Positions 50,527-59,809 of a stretch of DNA of 64,000 nucleotides are shown here, piece by piece. Made by a program: the position numbers and the translations under genes. This DNA comes from Bacteroidales bacterium (GTDB lineage: Bacteria; Bacteroidota; Bacteroidia; Bacteroidales; UBA932), in assembly GCA_017455065.1 (NCBI GenBank), contig JAFTBU010000010.1:95028-159027 (forward strand). Direction: 5' to 3'. How positions within the stretch are numbered: the stretch's first letter is position 1; each line of letters starts with the position of its first letter. The notes below the pieces were generated by a model. That model was not told the DNA's origin, did not search any database, and worked only from the letters and a program-made list of their open reading frames with translations.

Positions 50527-51798
50527 ATGGCCGGACAATTGCTCATACAGGGCGGAACAATCCTCCGCGACGGCTCGGCGGAGCTTGCGGACATCCTCGT
50601 CAGTGAAGGCAGGATAAAACGCATCGGCTCCGGCATACAGCCCGAAGGGGGTTGCACCGTCATCGATGCACGGGGACTCCTCGTGACTGCGGGCTTCACC
50701 GACATACACGTACATCTCAGGGAGCCGGGCAATCCCGAAAAGGAAACCTTACGCACAGGCACCCTGGCGGCGGCCAGGGGAGGCTACACCACTGTGTGCG
50801 CCATGCCCAACCTCTCGCCTGTCCCGGACAGTCCTGAGCATCTGGCCGCCGAGGCTCGGATCATCGCCCGCGACGCCGTGGTGAGGGTCCTGCCCTATGC
50901 CTCCATCACCCTCGGGCGCAAAGGCCTGGAGCCGGTGGACATGGAGGCCCTCAAGCCCCTCTGCGTGGCCTTCTCTGACGACGGCAGCGGGGTGCAGGAC
51001 GACGCCGTGATGCTCGGGGCGATGCGGCGCGCAGCGGCCCTGGATGTCATCATCACCGCCCATTGCGAGGACAACAGCCTGCTGCGCGGGGGCTACATCC
51101 ATGACGGGAAATACTGTGCGGAGCACGGCCACAGAGGCATCTGCTCCGAGAGCGAATGGGGCCAGATCCGCCGCGACCTGCAGCTCTGCGAAAGCGCCGG
51201 CTGCCGCTATCACGTTTGCCATATCTCCACAGCAGAGAGCGTGGAACTCATAAGGAATGCCAAGAGGCGCGGGGTCAGGGTGACCTGCGAAACCGCGCCT
51301 CATTACCTGCTTCTGTGCGACGAACAGCTGCAGGAAGACGGCCGCTTCAAGATGAACCCTCCCATACGTTCGGCCTCCGACAGGGACGCCCTCCTGGAGG
51401 GGCTCCTGGACGGTACCATCGACGCCATCGCCACCGACCATGCACCCCACACCGCGGAGCAGAAATCCCGCGGCCTCGAGGGCAGCGCCATGGGCGTGAC
51501 CGGCCTGGAAGCCGCATTCCCGGTGCTTTACACCGGTCTGGTGCTGGGCGGAAAGCTCAGCCTCGGGAAGCTCGTGGACCTGCTGACGGATTCCCCCCGC
51601 CGGGTGATGCGCATCGAAGGCGGACTCTGCGAGGGAGCCTCCGCCGACATCACCCTTATCGACCTGGAGGAGGAATTCACCATACGTGGGGAGGACTTCC
51701 TCTCCAAGGGACATTCCACTCCCTTCGAGGGCATGAGGGTCCGGGGCAGGGTCAAAAGGACGCTCTACGGGGGAGAAACGGTTTGGGAAGACAGATGA
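50527..51798 (+). CDS. pyrC: Dihydroorotase
   Basis: Cyclises carbamoyl-aspartate to dihydroorotate. The 423-residue protein (from the ATG at 50527) is a type I dihydroorotase with metal ligands in DIHVHLREPG, CAMPN, ITAHCEDNS, HVCHISTAESV and IATDHAPHT. An in-frame ATG at 50506 would add 7 residues; the later one is preferred because a TACTTTTA box at 50509-50516 would lie inside the longer frame. It opens the pyrimidine operon, back to back with the purine operon. Its stop overlaps the pyrK start (ATGA). Confidence 0.93.
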   Translation: MAGQLLIQGGTILRDGSAELADILVSEGRIKRIGSGIQPEGGCTVIDARGLLVTAGFTDIHVHLREPGNPEKETLRTGTLAAARGGYTTVCAMPNLSPVPDSPEHLAAEARIIARDAVVRVLPYASITLGRKGLEPVDMEALKPLCVAFSDDGSGVQDDAVMLGAMRRAAALDVIITAHCEDNSLLRGGYIHDGKYCAEHGHRGICSESEWGQIRRDLQLCESAGCRYHVCHISTAESVELIRNAKRRGVRVTCETAPHYLLLCDEQLQEDGRFKMNPPIRSASDRDALLEGLLDGTIDAIATDHAPHTAEQKSRGLEGSAMGVTGLEAAFPVLYTGLVLGGKLSLGKLVDLLTDSPRRVMRIEGGLCEGASADITLIDLEEEFTIRGEDFLSKGHSTPFEGMRVRGRVKRTLYGGETVWEDR

Positions 51799-52541
51799 AA
51801 AGGACTCTGCATATAGAAAGCAACAGCTGCGCCGCCGTGGACAATCTGGGGAGGAAGACTTTCCGGATGGAGCTCCGCGGGGACGCCGGCCTCATGCACT
51901 CCGGGCAGTTCGTGGACATAGCCGTCCCCGGACTGTTCCTGCGCCGCCCCATTTCGGTGTGCGACAGCAGCGAGGGGAGTGTGCTCATCTATTACAAGGT
52001 GGTGGGCGAAGGCACCGCCCGCCTGGCGCAGATGCTTCCGGGCGAATCCCTGGACGTACTGGTCGGGCTGGGACACGGCTTCGACCCGCTCCGCTGCAGC
52101 GGGAAGGCCCTGCTGGTAGGCGGAGGCCTCGGCGCGGCCCCCATGCATCTGCTCTGCCGTGAGCTGCGGTCCCTGGGCCGCGCCGTCACCGTCGTGCTGG
52201 GATTCAACACGGCTTCGGAGGCGGTGCTGCTGGACGAGTTCTGCGCCATGGGAGCCAGCCTGCACGTGGCCACCATGGACGGCAGCCTCGGGGTGAGGGG
52301 CCTGGTCACCGACGCCATCCCCGCCGGGGAGGCGTACGACTGCTTCTACACCTGCGGCCCCATGGTCATGATGAAAGCCGTCTGCAAGGCCCTCGGGGAC
52401 ATCCCCGGGCAGGCCAGCCTCGAAGAGAGGATGGGCTGCGGCGCCGGTTTCTGCTACGGATGCTCCTGCCACACGGCTTCCGGCACCCGTCGCATCTGCA
52501 AGGACGGACCTGTATTCGACAAGGAGGATATAATATGGTAA
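51795..52541 (+). CDS. pyrK: Dihydroorotate dehydrogenase electron-transfer subunit
   Basis: FAD and [2Fe-2S] subunit that passes electrons from PyrD to NAD. The 248-residue protein has the ferredoxin-reductase fold: FLRRPISVCD for FAD, VGGGLGAAPM for NAD, and a C-terminal cysteine cluster CGAGFCYGCSCH with a further Cys in RRICKDGP. The start at 51795 overlaps the pyrC stop by 4 bases. Its last 7 bases overlap the pyrD start, as usual for a heterotetrameric class 1B enzyme. Confidence 0.93.
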   Translation: MKRTLHIESNSCAAVDNLGRKTFRMELRGDAGLMHSGQFVDIAVPGLFLRRPISVCDSSEGSVLIYYKVVGEGTARLAQMLPGESLDVLVGLGHGFDPLRCSGKALLVGGGLGAAPMHLLCRELRSLGRAVTVVLGFNTASEAVLLDEFCAMGASLHVATMDGSLGVRGLVTDAIPAGEAYDCFYTCGPMVMMKAVCKALGDIPGQASLEERMGCGAGFCYGCSCHTASGTRRICKDGPVFDKEDIIW

Positions 52542-53440
52542 AGGACCTGAGCGTCGAACTTTGCGGCCTGAAGCTGCGCAATCCGGTGATCCCCGCCAGC
52601 GGGACCTTCGGATTCGGCCTCGAACTTGCCGGCCTGTTCGACCTGAACATCCTGGGCGGCATCAGCCTGAAAGGCACCACGCGCGAAGAGCGCTTCGGCA
52701 ACCCGACCCCCCGCATCGCCGAATGCCCGGAGGGCATGCTGAACTCCGTGGGCCTGCAGAACCCCGGCATCGAGGCCCTGGTCTCTGAGAAAGTGCCGCA
52801 GCTGCGCAAGCTCTACGACGGCGCCGTCATCGCCAACATCAGCGGCTTCTCCGTCGAAGAATACTCCTACAATTGCGCCGTGGCCGACAAATGCCCCGGC
52901 ATCGACATACTTGAAGTCAATGTGTCCTGCCCCAACGTGCACGGCGGCGGCATGGCCTTCGGCACCGACCCCGATGCAGCGGCGGCGGTGACCCGGGCCG
53001 TCAAGGCCGTCGCCACCAAACCCGTGTTCGTCAAGCTCAGCCCCAACGTCACCGACATCGTGGCGATCGCCCGCGCCTGCGAGCAGGCCGGAGCCGACGG
53101 ACTGACCCTCGTGAACACCTTCCTCGGCATGAGGATAGACATCAAGACCCGCCGTCCGGTGCTCGCCGCCGGGATGGGCGGCTTCTCCGGCAGGGCCATA
53201 TTCCCCATTGCCCTGAGGATGGTCTACCAGGTGAGCCACGCCTGCTCCATCCCCGTGATGGGCTGCGGCGGTGTGGCCAGCGCCGCGGACGTGCTGGAGA
53301 TGCTCATGGCAGGAGCCAGCGCGGTGCAGGTCGGCGCGGAGAACATACGCGACCCCTATGCCTGCCCCGCCATCATCGAGGCCCTGCCAGGCCTCATGGA
53401 CACCCTCGGCATAGACCATCTGAAAGATTTGAAAATATGA
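52535..53440 (+). CDS. pyrD: Dihydroorotate dehydrogenase, class 1B catalytic subunit
   Basis: Oxidises dihydroorotate to orotate on FMN. The 301-residue protein has IPASGTFGFG, SLKGTT, the class 1 catalytic loop EVNVSCPNVHGGG with an active-site Cys, and the FMN phosphate site MGCGGVASAADVLEM. An upstream in-frame ATG exists, but the start at 52535 matches the family N-terminus. It overlaps pyrK and, by 4 bases, pyrF. NAD-linked oxidation with PyrK suits an anaerobe. Confidence 0.95.
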   Translation: MVKDLSVELCGLKLRNPVIPASGTFGFGLELAGLFDLNILGGISLKGTTREERFGNPTPRIAECPEGMLNSVGLQNPGIEALVSEKVPQLRKLYDGAVIANISGFSVEEYSYNCAVADKCPGIDILEVNVSCPNVHGGGMAFGTDPDAAAAVTRAVKAVATKPVFVKLSPNVTDIVAIARACEQAGADGLTLVNTFLGMRIDIKTRRPVLAAGMGGFSGRAIFPIALRMVYQVSHACSIPVMGCGGVASAADVLEMLMAGASAVQVGAENIRDPYACPAIIEALPGLMDTLGIDHLKDLKI

Positions 53441-54138
53441 AAAAAGACGTCATAATAGCCTGTGATTTCAGCAGCGGACGGGAGACCCTGGACTTCCTCG
53501 ACAGCTTCGGCGCCGGGGTCAAGCCCTTCGTCAAGATAGGCATGGAGCTTTTCTATGCCGAAGGTCCGCAGATGGTGCGCGACATCCGCGCCCGCGGGCA
53601 CAGGATCTTCCTGGACCTCAAGCTCCATGACATACCCAACACGGTCCGCAAGGCCATGAAAGTCCTGTCCGGACTGGACGTGGACATGTGCAACGTGCAC
53701 GCCGCCGGCACCATCGCCATGATGCAGGCCGCCCTCGAGGGCCTCACCAGGCCCGACGGCACCAGGCCCCTGCTGATCGCCGTCACTCAGCTCACCTCCA
53801 CCTCCGAGGAGAGGATGAGGGAGGAGCTGCTGATCGATGCGGGGATAGGGGAGACCATCTGCCATTACGCCGCCAACGCCTGCAAGGCCGGCCTCGACGG
53901 CGTCGTCTGCTCACCCCTCGAGGCGGGCATGGTCAAGCAGGCCACCTTCCCCTCCTTCCTCACCGTGACCCCCGGGATACGCTTCGCCGATTCGGCGGCG
54001 GACGACCAGTCCCGCATCACCACCCCCGCCAGGGCCAGGGAGCTTGGCTCCGACTACATAGTCGTGGGCCGTCCCGTCACCGCCGCGGCCGACCCCGTGG
54101 CATCCTACCTCAGATGTGTTGAAGAATTCGTGAAATGA
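53437..54138 (+). CDS. pyrF: Orotidine-5'-phosphate decarboxylase
   Basis: Decarboxylates OMP to UMP. The 233-residue protein is a small TIM-barrel of the classical PyrF type: IIACDFSS, KIGMELF, the catalytic DLKLHDIPNTV and the phosphate-binding end VVGRPVTAAADP. It overlaps pyrD and pyrE by 4 bases each. The final step is thus encoded before pyrE, the preceding step. Confidence 0.95.
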   Translation: MKKDVIIACDFSSGRETLDFLDSFGAGVKPFVKIGMELFYAEGPQMVRDIRARGHRIFLDLKLHDIPNTVRKAMKVLSGLDVDMCNVHAAGTIAMMQAALEGLTRPDGTRPLLIAVTQLTSTSEERMREELLIDAGIGETICHYAANACKAGLDGVVCSPLEAGMVKQATFPSFLTVTPGIRFADSAADDQSRITTPARARELGSDYIVVGRPVTAAADPVASYLRCVEEFVK

Positions 54139-54767
54139 TGGAAAGAATGATAGCAAAGGAGCTCCTCTCGATAGGAGCCGTCTTCCTCAGACCCGAGGAA
54201 CCGTTCACCTGGGCCAGCGGTATAAAGAGCCCCATCTATTGTGACAACCGCCTCACGCTCTCGGCCCCCGATGTGCGCGGCAAGGTGGAAGCCGGACTGG
54301 CCACCCTCGTCAAGAGGTACCATCCCGACTGCCAGATGCTCATGGGCACCTCCACCGCGGGCATAGCCCACGCCGCCATCACAGCCGTGCTGCTCGGACT
54401 CCCCATGGGATATGTCCGGGGTGAGGCCAAGTCCCACGGCCGCACCAACCGCATCGAAGGCAAGATGGAGCCCGGGACCAAGGTGGTGGTCATCGAGGAC
54501 CTCATCTCCACCGGCGGCAGCGCCGTCGAGGTGGTGGAAGCCCTCAGGGAGGCCGGCGCCGAAGTGCTCGGAATAGTGAGCATATTCACCTACGGGATGA
54601 AGCGCGGCCTGGAGAGGATAGCCGCCGCAGGTACTGTGAACCATTCCCTGAGCAACCTCGACGCCCTGGTGGACGAGGCCGTGGAGGAGGGCCTGATAGA
54701 CGCTTCCTGGAAAGAGCGCATACTCGCATTCCGTGACAACCCTTCAGACGAAAGCTGGATAAAATAA
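54135..54767 (+). CDS. pyrE: Orotate phosphoribosyltransferase
   Basis: Adds ribose phosphate from PRPP to orotate. The 210-residue protein has the PRPP-binding motif VVVIEDLISTGGSAV (about 117-131), the flexible loop KSHGRTNRIEG and FTWASGIKSPIYCDNR near the N-terminus. An alternative start lies three codons downstream (54144), but the overlap with pyrF favours 54135. Thirteen bases separate it from pyrB. Confidence 0.95.
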   Translation: MMERMIAKELLSIGAVFLRPEEPFTWASGIKSPIYCDNRLTLSAPDVRGKVEAGLATLVKRYHPDCQMLMGTSTAGIAHAAITAVLLGLPMGYVRGEAKSHGRTNRIEGKMEPGTKVVVIEDLISTGGSAVEVVEALREAGAEVLGIVSIFTYGMKRGLERIAAAGTVNHSLSNLDALVDEAVEEGLIDASWKERILAFRDNPSDESWIK

Positions 54768-54780
54768 CTTAAAGAGATAT

Positions 54781-55860
54781 ATGAAACACCTCATCGATCC
54801 GATGGATCTCACCAGGCAGGAGACAGACGAAATCATCTCCCTCGCCGAAGACATCATCGCGCACCCCGAGCGCTACCAGGGCAGTATGTCCCACCGCAAG
54901 CTCGCCACCCTGTTCTACGAGCCCAGCACCCGTACCAGGCTGAGTTTCACCTCCGCCATGATGGAGCTCGGCGGCAATGTGCTCGGCTTCTCCGACGCTC
55001 GCAGCTCTTCCGTGAGTAAGGGTGAGACGGTGCAGGACACGGTCCGCGTAGTCGGCTGCTTCGCCGAAGTCATTGCCATGCGCCACTACATCGAAGGCGC
55101 CCAGCTCTATGCTTCGGAAGTCTCCCCGGTGCCCATCATCAACGCCGGCGACGGCTCCCACAGCCATCCCACCCAGACTCTCACCGACCTGCTGACCATC
55201 AAGCGCGAGCTCGGCCGCATCGACAATATCACCATAGGCTTCTGCGGCGACCTCCGTTTCGGCCGCACCGTCCATTCCCTCATCAAGGCCCTTACCCGCT
55301 ATGACAATGTCAAGGTGGTGCTGATCGCCCCGGACGAGCTGCGCCTGCCCGACTACATCAAGCAGGATGTCTGCGAGAAGATGGGTGTGGAGTACAAGGA
55401 AGTGGAGACCATGGAGGAGGTGATGCCCGAGCTGGACGTGCTCTACATGACCAGGGTGCAGAAAGAGAGGTTCCTGGACGAGGACGAATTCGACAGGGTC
55501 AAGGACAGCTTCGTGCTGGACTGCCGCAGGATGGCCCTCGCCAAGCCCGGCATGGCCGTGCTGCACCCCCTTCCCAGGGTCAACGAAATCCTCACCGAGG
55601 TGGACTCCGACCCCAGGGCGGCCTATTTCCGCCAGGTGGAGAACGGCAAGTTCGTCCGTGAGGCCCTGATCGTAAAGCTCCACGAATGGAAGAACGACCC
55701 TTCCCACTCGATGCCGGACCACGAGCAGCCAGTACTCGACCCCACCCTGCACTGCTCCAATCAGAAATGCATATGCAACACGGAGCACGCGCCCTACAAA
55801 TTCCGCAAGTCTGACAACGGCACCTACCGCTGCTGGTACTGTGACTCCAAGATCAGGTAA
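54781..55860 (+). CDS. pyrB: Aspartate carbamoyltransferase with a PyrI-type zinc domain at the C-terminus
   Basis: Condenses carbamoyl phosphate and aspartate. Residues 1 to about 310 are the catalytic chain, with the carbamoyl-phosphate loop STRTRLSF at 49-56, DGSHSHPTQTLTD, and HPLPRVNEI. The last 45 residues are unlike a normal PyrB tail. They carry C325-x4-C330 and C351-x2-C354 (HCSNQKCICN and RCWYCDSK), the zinc pattern of the C-terminal domain of the regulatory subunit PyrI. The PyrI nucleotide-binding domain is absent. Zinc-mediated assembly without allosteric control by CTP is the likely outcome. Confidence 0.9.
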   Translation: MKHLIDPMDLTRQETDEIISLAEDIIAHPERYQGSMSHRKLATLFYEPSTRTRLSFTSAMMELGGNVLGFSDARSSSVSKGETVQDTVRVVGCFAEVIAMRHYIEGAQLYASEVSPVPIINAGDGSHSHPTQTLTDLLTIKRELGRIDNITIGFCGDLRFGRTVHSLIKALTRYDNVKVVLIAPDELRLPDYIKQDVCEKMGVEYKEVETMEEVMPELDVLYMTRVQKERFLDEDEFDRVKDSFVLDCRRMALAKPGMAVLHPLPRVNEILTEVDSDPRAAYFRQVENGKFVREALIVKLHEWKNDPSHSMPDHEQPVLDPTLHCSNQKCICNTEHAPYKFRKSDNGTYRCWYCDSKIR

Positions 55861-55882
55861 ATCTTATCAATCAATATCCACA

Positions 55883-57208
55883 ATGGCAACTGAAATTATC
55901 CCCCAGGCTATTTATGATGCCAGGACGCTCGGCAAGCCCAGAATGCTTCTCCTGGGTTTCCAGCACATGTTCGCTATGTTCGGCGCCACGGTGCTCGTAC
56001 CCGCCCTCACCGGTCTTTCGGTGAGCGCGACCCTGCTTTTCGCCGGTGTCGGCACCCTCATCTTCCATCTCATCACCAAATGCAAGGTTCCCGCCTTCCT
56101 CGGCTCATCCTTCGCTTTCATCGGCGGTTATGCCGCCGTAGTGGCTATGGGTGCCGCCCAGGGTCTGGACCAGGCCGCCTCATTGCCCTATGCCTGCATA
56201 GGAGTGTTCTTCGCCGGTCTGATGTATTTCGTGCTGGCAGCCCTGATCAAGGCGTTCGGAGTGAAGAAAGTCATGCGTTTCTTCCCGCCCGTGGTCACCG
56301 GCCCCATCATCATCGCCATCGGTCTGACGCTCTCGGGTTCCGCGCTCAACAACTGCAAGACCAACTGGTGGATAGCCCTGGTGGCCGTGCTCATCATCAT
56401 AGTCTGCAACATCTGGGGCAAGAAGATCATCAAGATCATCCCCGTGCTCCTCGCAGTGTTCGGCTCCTATCTCGTGGCGGCATGCTTCGGCCAGGTGGAT
56501 TTCTCCAAGGTCGGTGAGGCCGCATGGATTGGCCTGCCCTTCAAATTCGAAGACACCGCCTTCCACGTGTTCGCCGATCCCAACTGGGGCCTCGTGCTCA
56601 CCGCCATCATCACCATCGTCCCCATCTCCCTTGCGACGATGATAGAGCACATCGGTGACATTTGCGCCATCTCCAGCACCACGGGTCACAATTATCTCGA
56701 AGACCCCGGCCTGAACCGCACCCTCCTCGGCGACGGTATCGCCACCGCCGTGGCCTCCATGTTCGGCGCCCCCGCCAACACCACCTACGGTGAAAACACC
56801 GGCGTGCTCAACCTCACCAGGGTCTTCGACCCCCGCGTCATCCGCATCGCCGCCGGGCTGGCCATCCTCTTCTCATTCTGCCCCAAATTCGCCGCAGTGA
56901 TCTCCGCCATGCCCGCCGCCACCATCGGAGGCGTCTCCCTGGTGCTTTACGGTATGATCGCAGCAGTGGGTCTGCGCAACCTCATCGAGAACCATGTCGA
57001 TCTCGGCGCTCCCCGCAACCTCATCATCGTAGCCCTCATCCTCGTGCTCGCGGTCGGTGTCAGCTACGGTCCCGGCAACATCAGCTTCACCGTGGGCAAG
57101 GCCACCATCGCCCTCTCCGGTCTCGCCATCGCAGCCCTCACCGGAGTGATCGTCAATGCCATCCTGCCCGGAAAGGATTATGAATTCAAAGGAGGAGATG
57201 TGAAATGA
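55883..57208 (+). CDS. uraA: Uracil permease (NCS2 family)
   Basis: Inner-membrane nucleobase:cation symporter, 441 residues with about 12-14 hydrophobic segments. UraA-type features are [16 protein letters not shown] near the N-terminus, [32 protein letters not shown]-like motif [11 protein letters not shown], and [13 protein letters not shown] with the substrate-contacting Glu. The start at 55883 (MATEIIPQ) is preferred to one at 55841 inside pyrB. Placement after pyrB supports uracil as the substrate. It overlaps apt by 4 bases. Confidence 0.9.
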   Translation: MATEIIPQAIYDARTLGKPRMLLLGFQHMFAMFGATVLVPALTGLSVSATLLFAGVGTLIFHLITKCKVPAFLGSSFAFIGGYAAVVAMGAAQGLDQAASLPYACIGVFFAGLMYFVLAALIKAFGVKKVMRFFPPVVTGPIIIAIGLTLSGSALNNCKTNWWIALVAVLIIIVCNIWGKKIIKIIPVLLAVFGSYLVAACFGQVDFSKVGEAAWIGLPFKFEDTAFHVFADPNWGLVLTAIITIVPISLATMIEHIGDICAISSTTGHNYLEDPGLNRTLLGDGIATAVASMFGAPANTTYGENTGVLNLTRVFDPRVIRIAAGLAILFSFCPKFAAVISAMPAATIGGVSLVLYGMIAAVGLRNLIENHVDLGAPRNLIIVALILVLAVGVSYGPGNISFTVGKATIALSGLAIAALTGVIVNAILPGKDYEFKGGDVK

Positions 57209-57747
57209 TGACTGACGCCGAACTTATTTCCCATATCCGCGTCGTCCCGGATTTCCCTGTCAAGGGGATACAGTTCTTCGATATCACCACCCTGCTCAAG
57301 GATGCCGGGTGCCTCAAGGAACTGCTGGACCGTCTCTATGAAGAGTACAAGGACAAAGGCATCACCAAGGTGGTGGGCGTCGAGTCCCGCGGCTTCCTGC
57401 TGGGTCCCGCCCTCGCCATCAAGCTCGGCGCCGGTTTCGTGATGGCCCGCAAGAAGGGCAAGCTCCCCGCCGACACCCTCAGCGAGACCTATACCAAGGA
57501 ATACGGTGAAGACGCCGTCGAAATCCATGCCGACGCCATCCAGCCCGGAGACGTGTGCCTGGTCCACGACGACCTGCTGGCCACCGGCGGCACCACAGCC
57601 GCAGTGGTGAGGCTCGTGCGCAAATTCAACCCCGCACGTACCTACTGCAGCTTCATCATCGACATCACCGACTGCCCCAAGATAGCCGATTATCCCGGGG
57701 AAGTGCCGGTATTCTCCCTTCTCGAAGTACAGGAACATAACTCCTAA
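57205..57747 (+). CDS. apt: Adenine phosphoribosyltransferase
   Basis: Salvages adenine to AMP with PRPP. The 180-residue protein is close to the family in full: RVVPDFPVKGIQFFDITTLLKD, GVESRGFLLG, ARKKGKLP and the PRPP loop VHDDLLATGGTT. It is coupled to the uracil permease by a 4-base overlap. It marks a shift from synthesis to salvage at this end of the operon, next to a channel and a purine permease. Confidence 0.94.
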   Translation: MMTDAELISHIRVVPDFPVKGIQFFDITTLLKDAGCLKELLDRLYEEYKDKGITKVVGVESRGFLLGPALAIKLGAGFVMARKKGKLPADTLSETYTKEYGEDAVEIHADAIQPGDVCLVHDDLLATGGTTAAVVRLVRKFNPARTYCSFIIDITDCPKIADYPGEVPVFSLLEVQEHNS

Positions 57748-57762
57748 ACATATCCCAATCCT

Positions 57763-58461
57763 ATGGTTAAAAAAATCATCATCGCAGCTGCTGTCGCTGC
57801 ATTAGGACTGAGCCAGGTATCGATGGCCCAGACGAACTTACAGATCTTCCATGATTTCGGGGCGGACCGCAACTATGCTACGGCTACTCTCGAAGGCTTC
57901 TACGGGGACAAGTGGGGTGACACCTTCTTCTTCTCGGACTTCTATTTCAGGCCTGCGGACGCCAAGCTCGGTACGCTGGCCGGCGGTGCCACCAACGGTG
58001 TCTATTTCGAGATCGAAAGGGCCATCAACTTCTGGCAGGGAACCGCTCTCAAGGACTTCAGCCTCCATGTAGAGTATGACGGATCCACCTGGGGCTCATC
58101 CATGGCCTGCTTCGGTGCCAAGTACAGCTTCCACAACGCGGATTTCTCCAATCTCTTCAACGTGGCCATCATGTATGACGCCATGTTCGGCCAGCAGGCA
58201 CAGGTGCCCGTCAAACTCACCGGTGTCTGGGGATTCCAGAACATCTTCGGCCTCACCGGCCTCACCTTCAAGGGCTTCTTCGATGTCTGGGGACTCGATG
58301 ACCATGTCACCTTCCTGAGCGAACCCCAGCTTTGGTACAACCTGGGCGCCTTCTTCGACAACCATCTCGACATCGGTTCCGAGATCGAACTCTCTTACAA
58401 TTTCGCCGGTCACCAGGGATTCATGGTGAACCCCTGCCTCGGTATCAAGTGGACTTTCTGA
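57763..58461 (+). CDS. Tsx-like (DUF5020) outer membrane channel
   Basis: A 232-residue exported protein with a signal peptide (MVKKIIIAAAVAALGLSQVSMAQ). The mature part is almost entirely amphipathic beta strands with aromatic ends, starting FHDFGADRNYATATLEGFYGDKWG and ending in the C-terminal Phe (KWTF) typical of outer membrane barrels. This fits DUF5020, relatives of the nucleoside channel Tsx. It lies 15 bases after apt and 11 before a purine permease, so passage of nucleosides or bases across the outer membrane is the likely role. Confidence 0.75.
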   Translation: MVKKIIIAAAVAALGLSQVSMAQTNLQIFHDFGADRNYATATLEGFYGDKWGDTFFFSDFYFRPADAKLGTLAGGATNGVYFEIERAINFWQGTALKDFSLHVEYDGSTWGSSMACFGAKYSFHNADFSNLFNVAIMYDAMFGQQAQVPVKLTGVWGFQNIFGLTGLTFKGFFDVWGLDDHVTFLSEPQLWYNLGAFFDNHLDIGSEIELSYNFAGHQGFMVNPCLGIKWTF

Positions 58462-58472
58462 TACGCTGAGCC

Positions 58473-59798
58473 ATGACGACATTTCTGCAGAAGGCTTTCG
58501 GCTTCGATCCTTCGAAGCACAATGTCCGCACTGAAATAGTGGCGGGCATCACCACTTTCCTGACGATGGCCTACATCCTGGCCGTCAATCCTTCCATCTT
58601 CAGCAATGTCCCGGGCATGCCCGTCGGATCGGTCTTCACCGCCACCGCGCTGGCTTCACTGATCGCCACCCTCGTGATGGCCTTCTATGCCAAGAGACCC
58701 TTCGCCCTCGCTCCCGGCATGGGCTTGAACGCCTTCTTCGTGTTCACCGTCTGCCTCACCATGGGCTATGACTGGAGATTCGCCCTGACCGCCGTCTTCA
58801 TCGAAGGTGTCATTTTCATCATCCTGTCAGCCACCAAGGTGCGTACCTGGATACTCGAATCCATCCCCATGAGCATCAAGAACGCCATCGGAGCAGGTAT
58901 CGGCCTCTTCATCGCCTTCATCGGCCTGCAGAACGCCGGTATCGTCGTGAACTCCGATTCCACCCTCGTGACTCTCGGTGACATCACCCACGGCAAGGCC
59001 CTGCTCGCAGTCATCGGCATAGTGATCAGCTGCACCCTGGTGATGCTCCATGTGCGCGGCGGCATACTCATCGGTATCCTCGCCACCGCCATCGTGGGAC
59101 TCTTCATCAAAGACCCCGAGACGGGACTGGCCATCACCCAGTTCAGCGGTTCTCCCATCTCCAAGCCCGACAGCGTAGCTCCCATCTTCTGCCAGTTCCA
59201 GTGGAGCCAGCTACTGAGCTGGGACATGCTCGCCGTGGTGTTCACCTTCCTTTTCATCGACATGTTCGACACCATGGGCACCGTGATCGGCGTCTCCCAG
59301 AAGGCCGGATTCGTGGATGAGAACGGCCATGTGGACAAGATCGAGAGAGTGTTCATGGCTGACGCCATCGGCACCGTCGCAGGCGCCTGCCTCGGCACCA
59401 GCACCACTACCACCTATGTCGAGAGCTCGGCAGGCGTGGGCGCCGGCGGAAGGACTGGTCTCACCGCCTTCACCGTGGCCTGCTGCTTCGCCCTGGCACT
59501 GCTGTTCTCGCCAGTATTCCTGGCAATCCCCGGCGCCGCCACCGCTCCCGCCCTCATCATCGTGGGTATGTTCATGATGCAGCCTGTCACCAAGGTCGAC
59601 TGGACCAACTACCGTGAGAGCATCCCCGCATTCCTGACCATGATCCTCATGCCTCTGTGCTACAGCATCTCCGACGGTATCCTCATCGGATGCATCTCTT
59701 ATGTAGTGCTCTACGCCCTCTCCGGCAAGGCAAAACAGATCAGCGCCACAATGTGGGTACTTGCAGCGCTGTTCATATTGAGATATATCTTTATCTAG
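58473..59798 (+). CDS. Adenine/guanine/hypoxanthine permease (NCS2, AzgA-like)
   Basis: Inner-membrane purine importer of 441 residues with about 12-13 membrane segments. AzgA-subfamily motifs are seen: VRTEIVAGITTFLTMAYILAVNP (in two parts), APGMGLNAFF, GIGLFIAFIGLQNAG, FLFIDMFDTMGT and the long STTTTYVESSAGVGAGGRTG loop. It is distinct from the UraA-type permease upstream. It is last in the plus-strand gene row and converges with htpG with an 11-base gap. Confidence 0.88.
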   Translation: MTTFLQKAFGFDPSKHNVRTEIVAGITTFLTMAYILAVNPSIFSNVPGMPVGSVFTATALASLIATLVMAFYAKRPFALAPGMGLNAFFVFTVCLTMGYDWRFALTAVFIEGVIFIILSATKVRTWILESIPMSIKNAIGAGIGLFIAFIGLQNAGIVVNSDSTLVTLGDITHGKALLAVIGIVISCTLVMLHVRGGILIGILATAIVGLFIKDPETGLAITQFSGSPISKPDSVAPIFCQFQWSQLLSWDMLAVVFTFLFIDMFDTMGTVIGVSQKAGFVDENGHVDKIERVFMADAIGTVAGACLGTSTTTTYVESSAGVGAGGRTGLTAFTVACCFALALLFSPVFLAIPGAATAPALIIVGMFMMQPVTKVDWTNYRESIPAFLTMILMPLCYSISDGILIGCISYVVLYALSGKAKQISATMWVLAALFILRYIFI

Positions 59799-59809
59799 GA
59801 AGGAAAACT

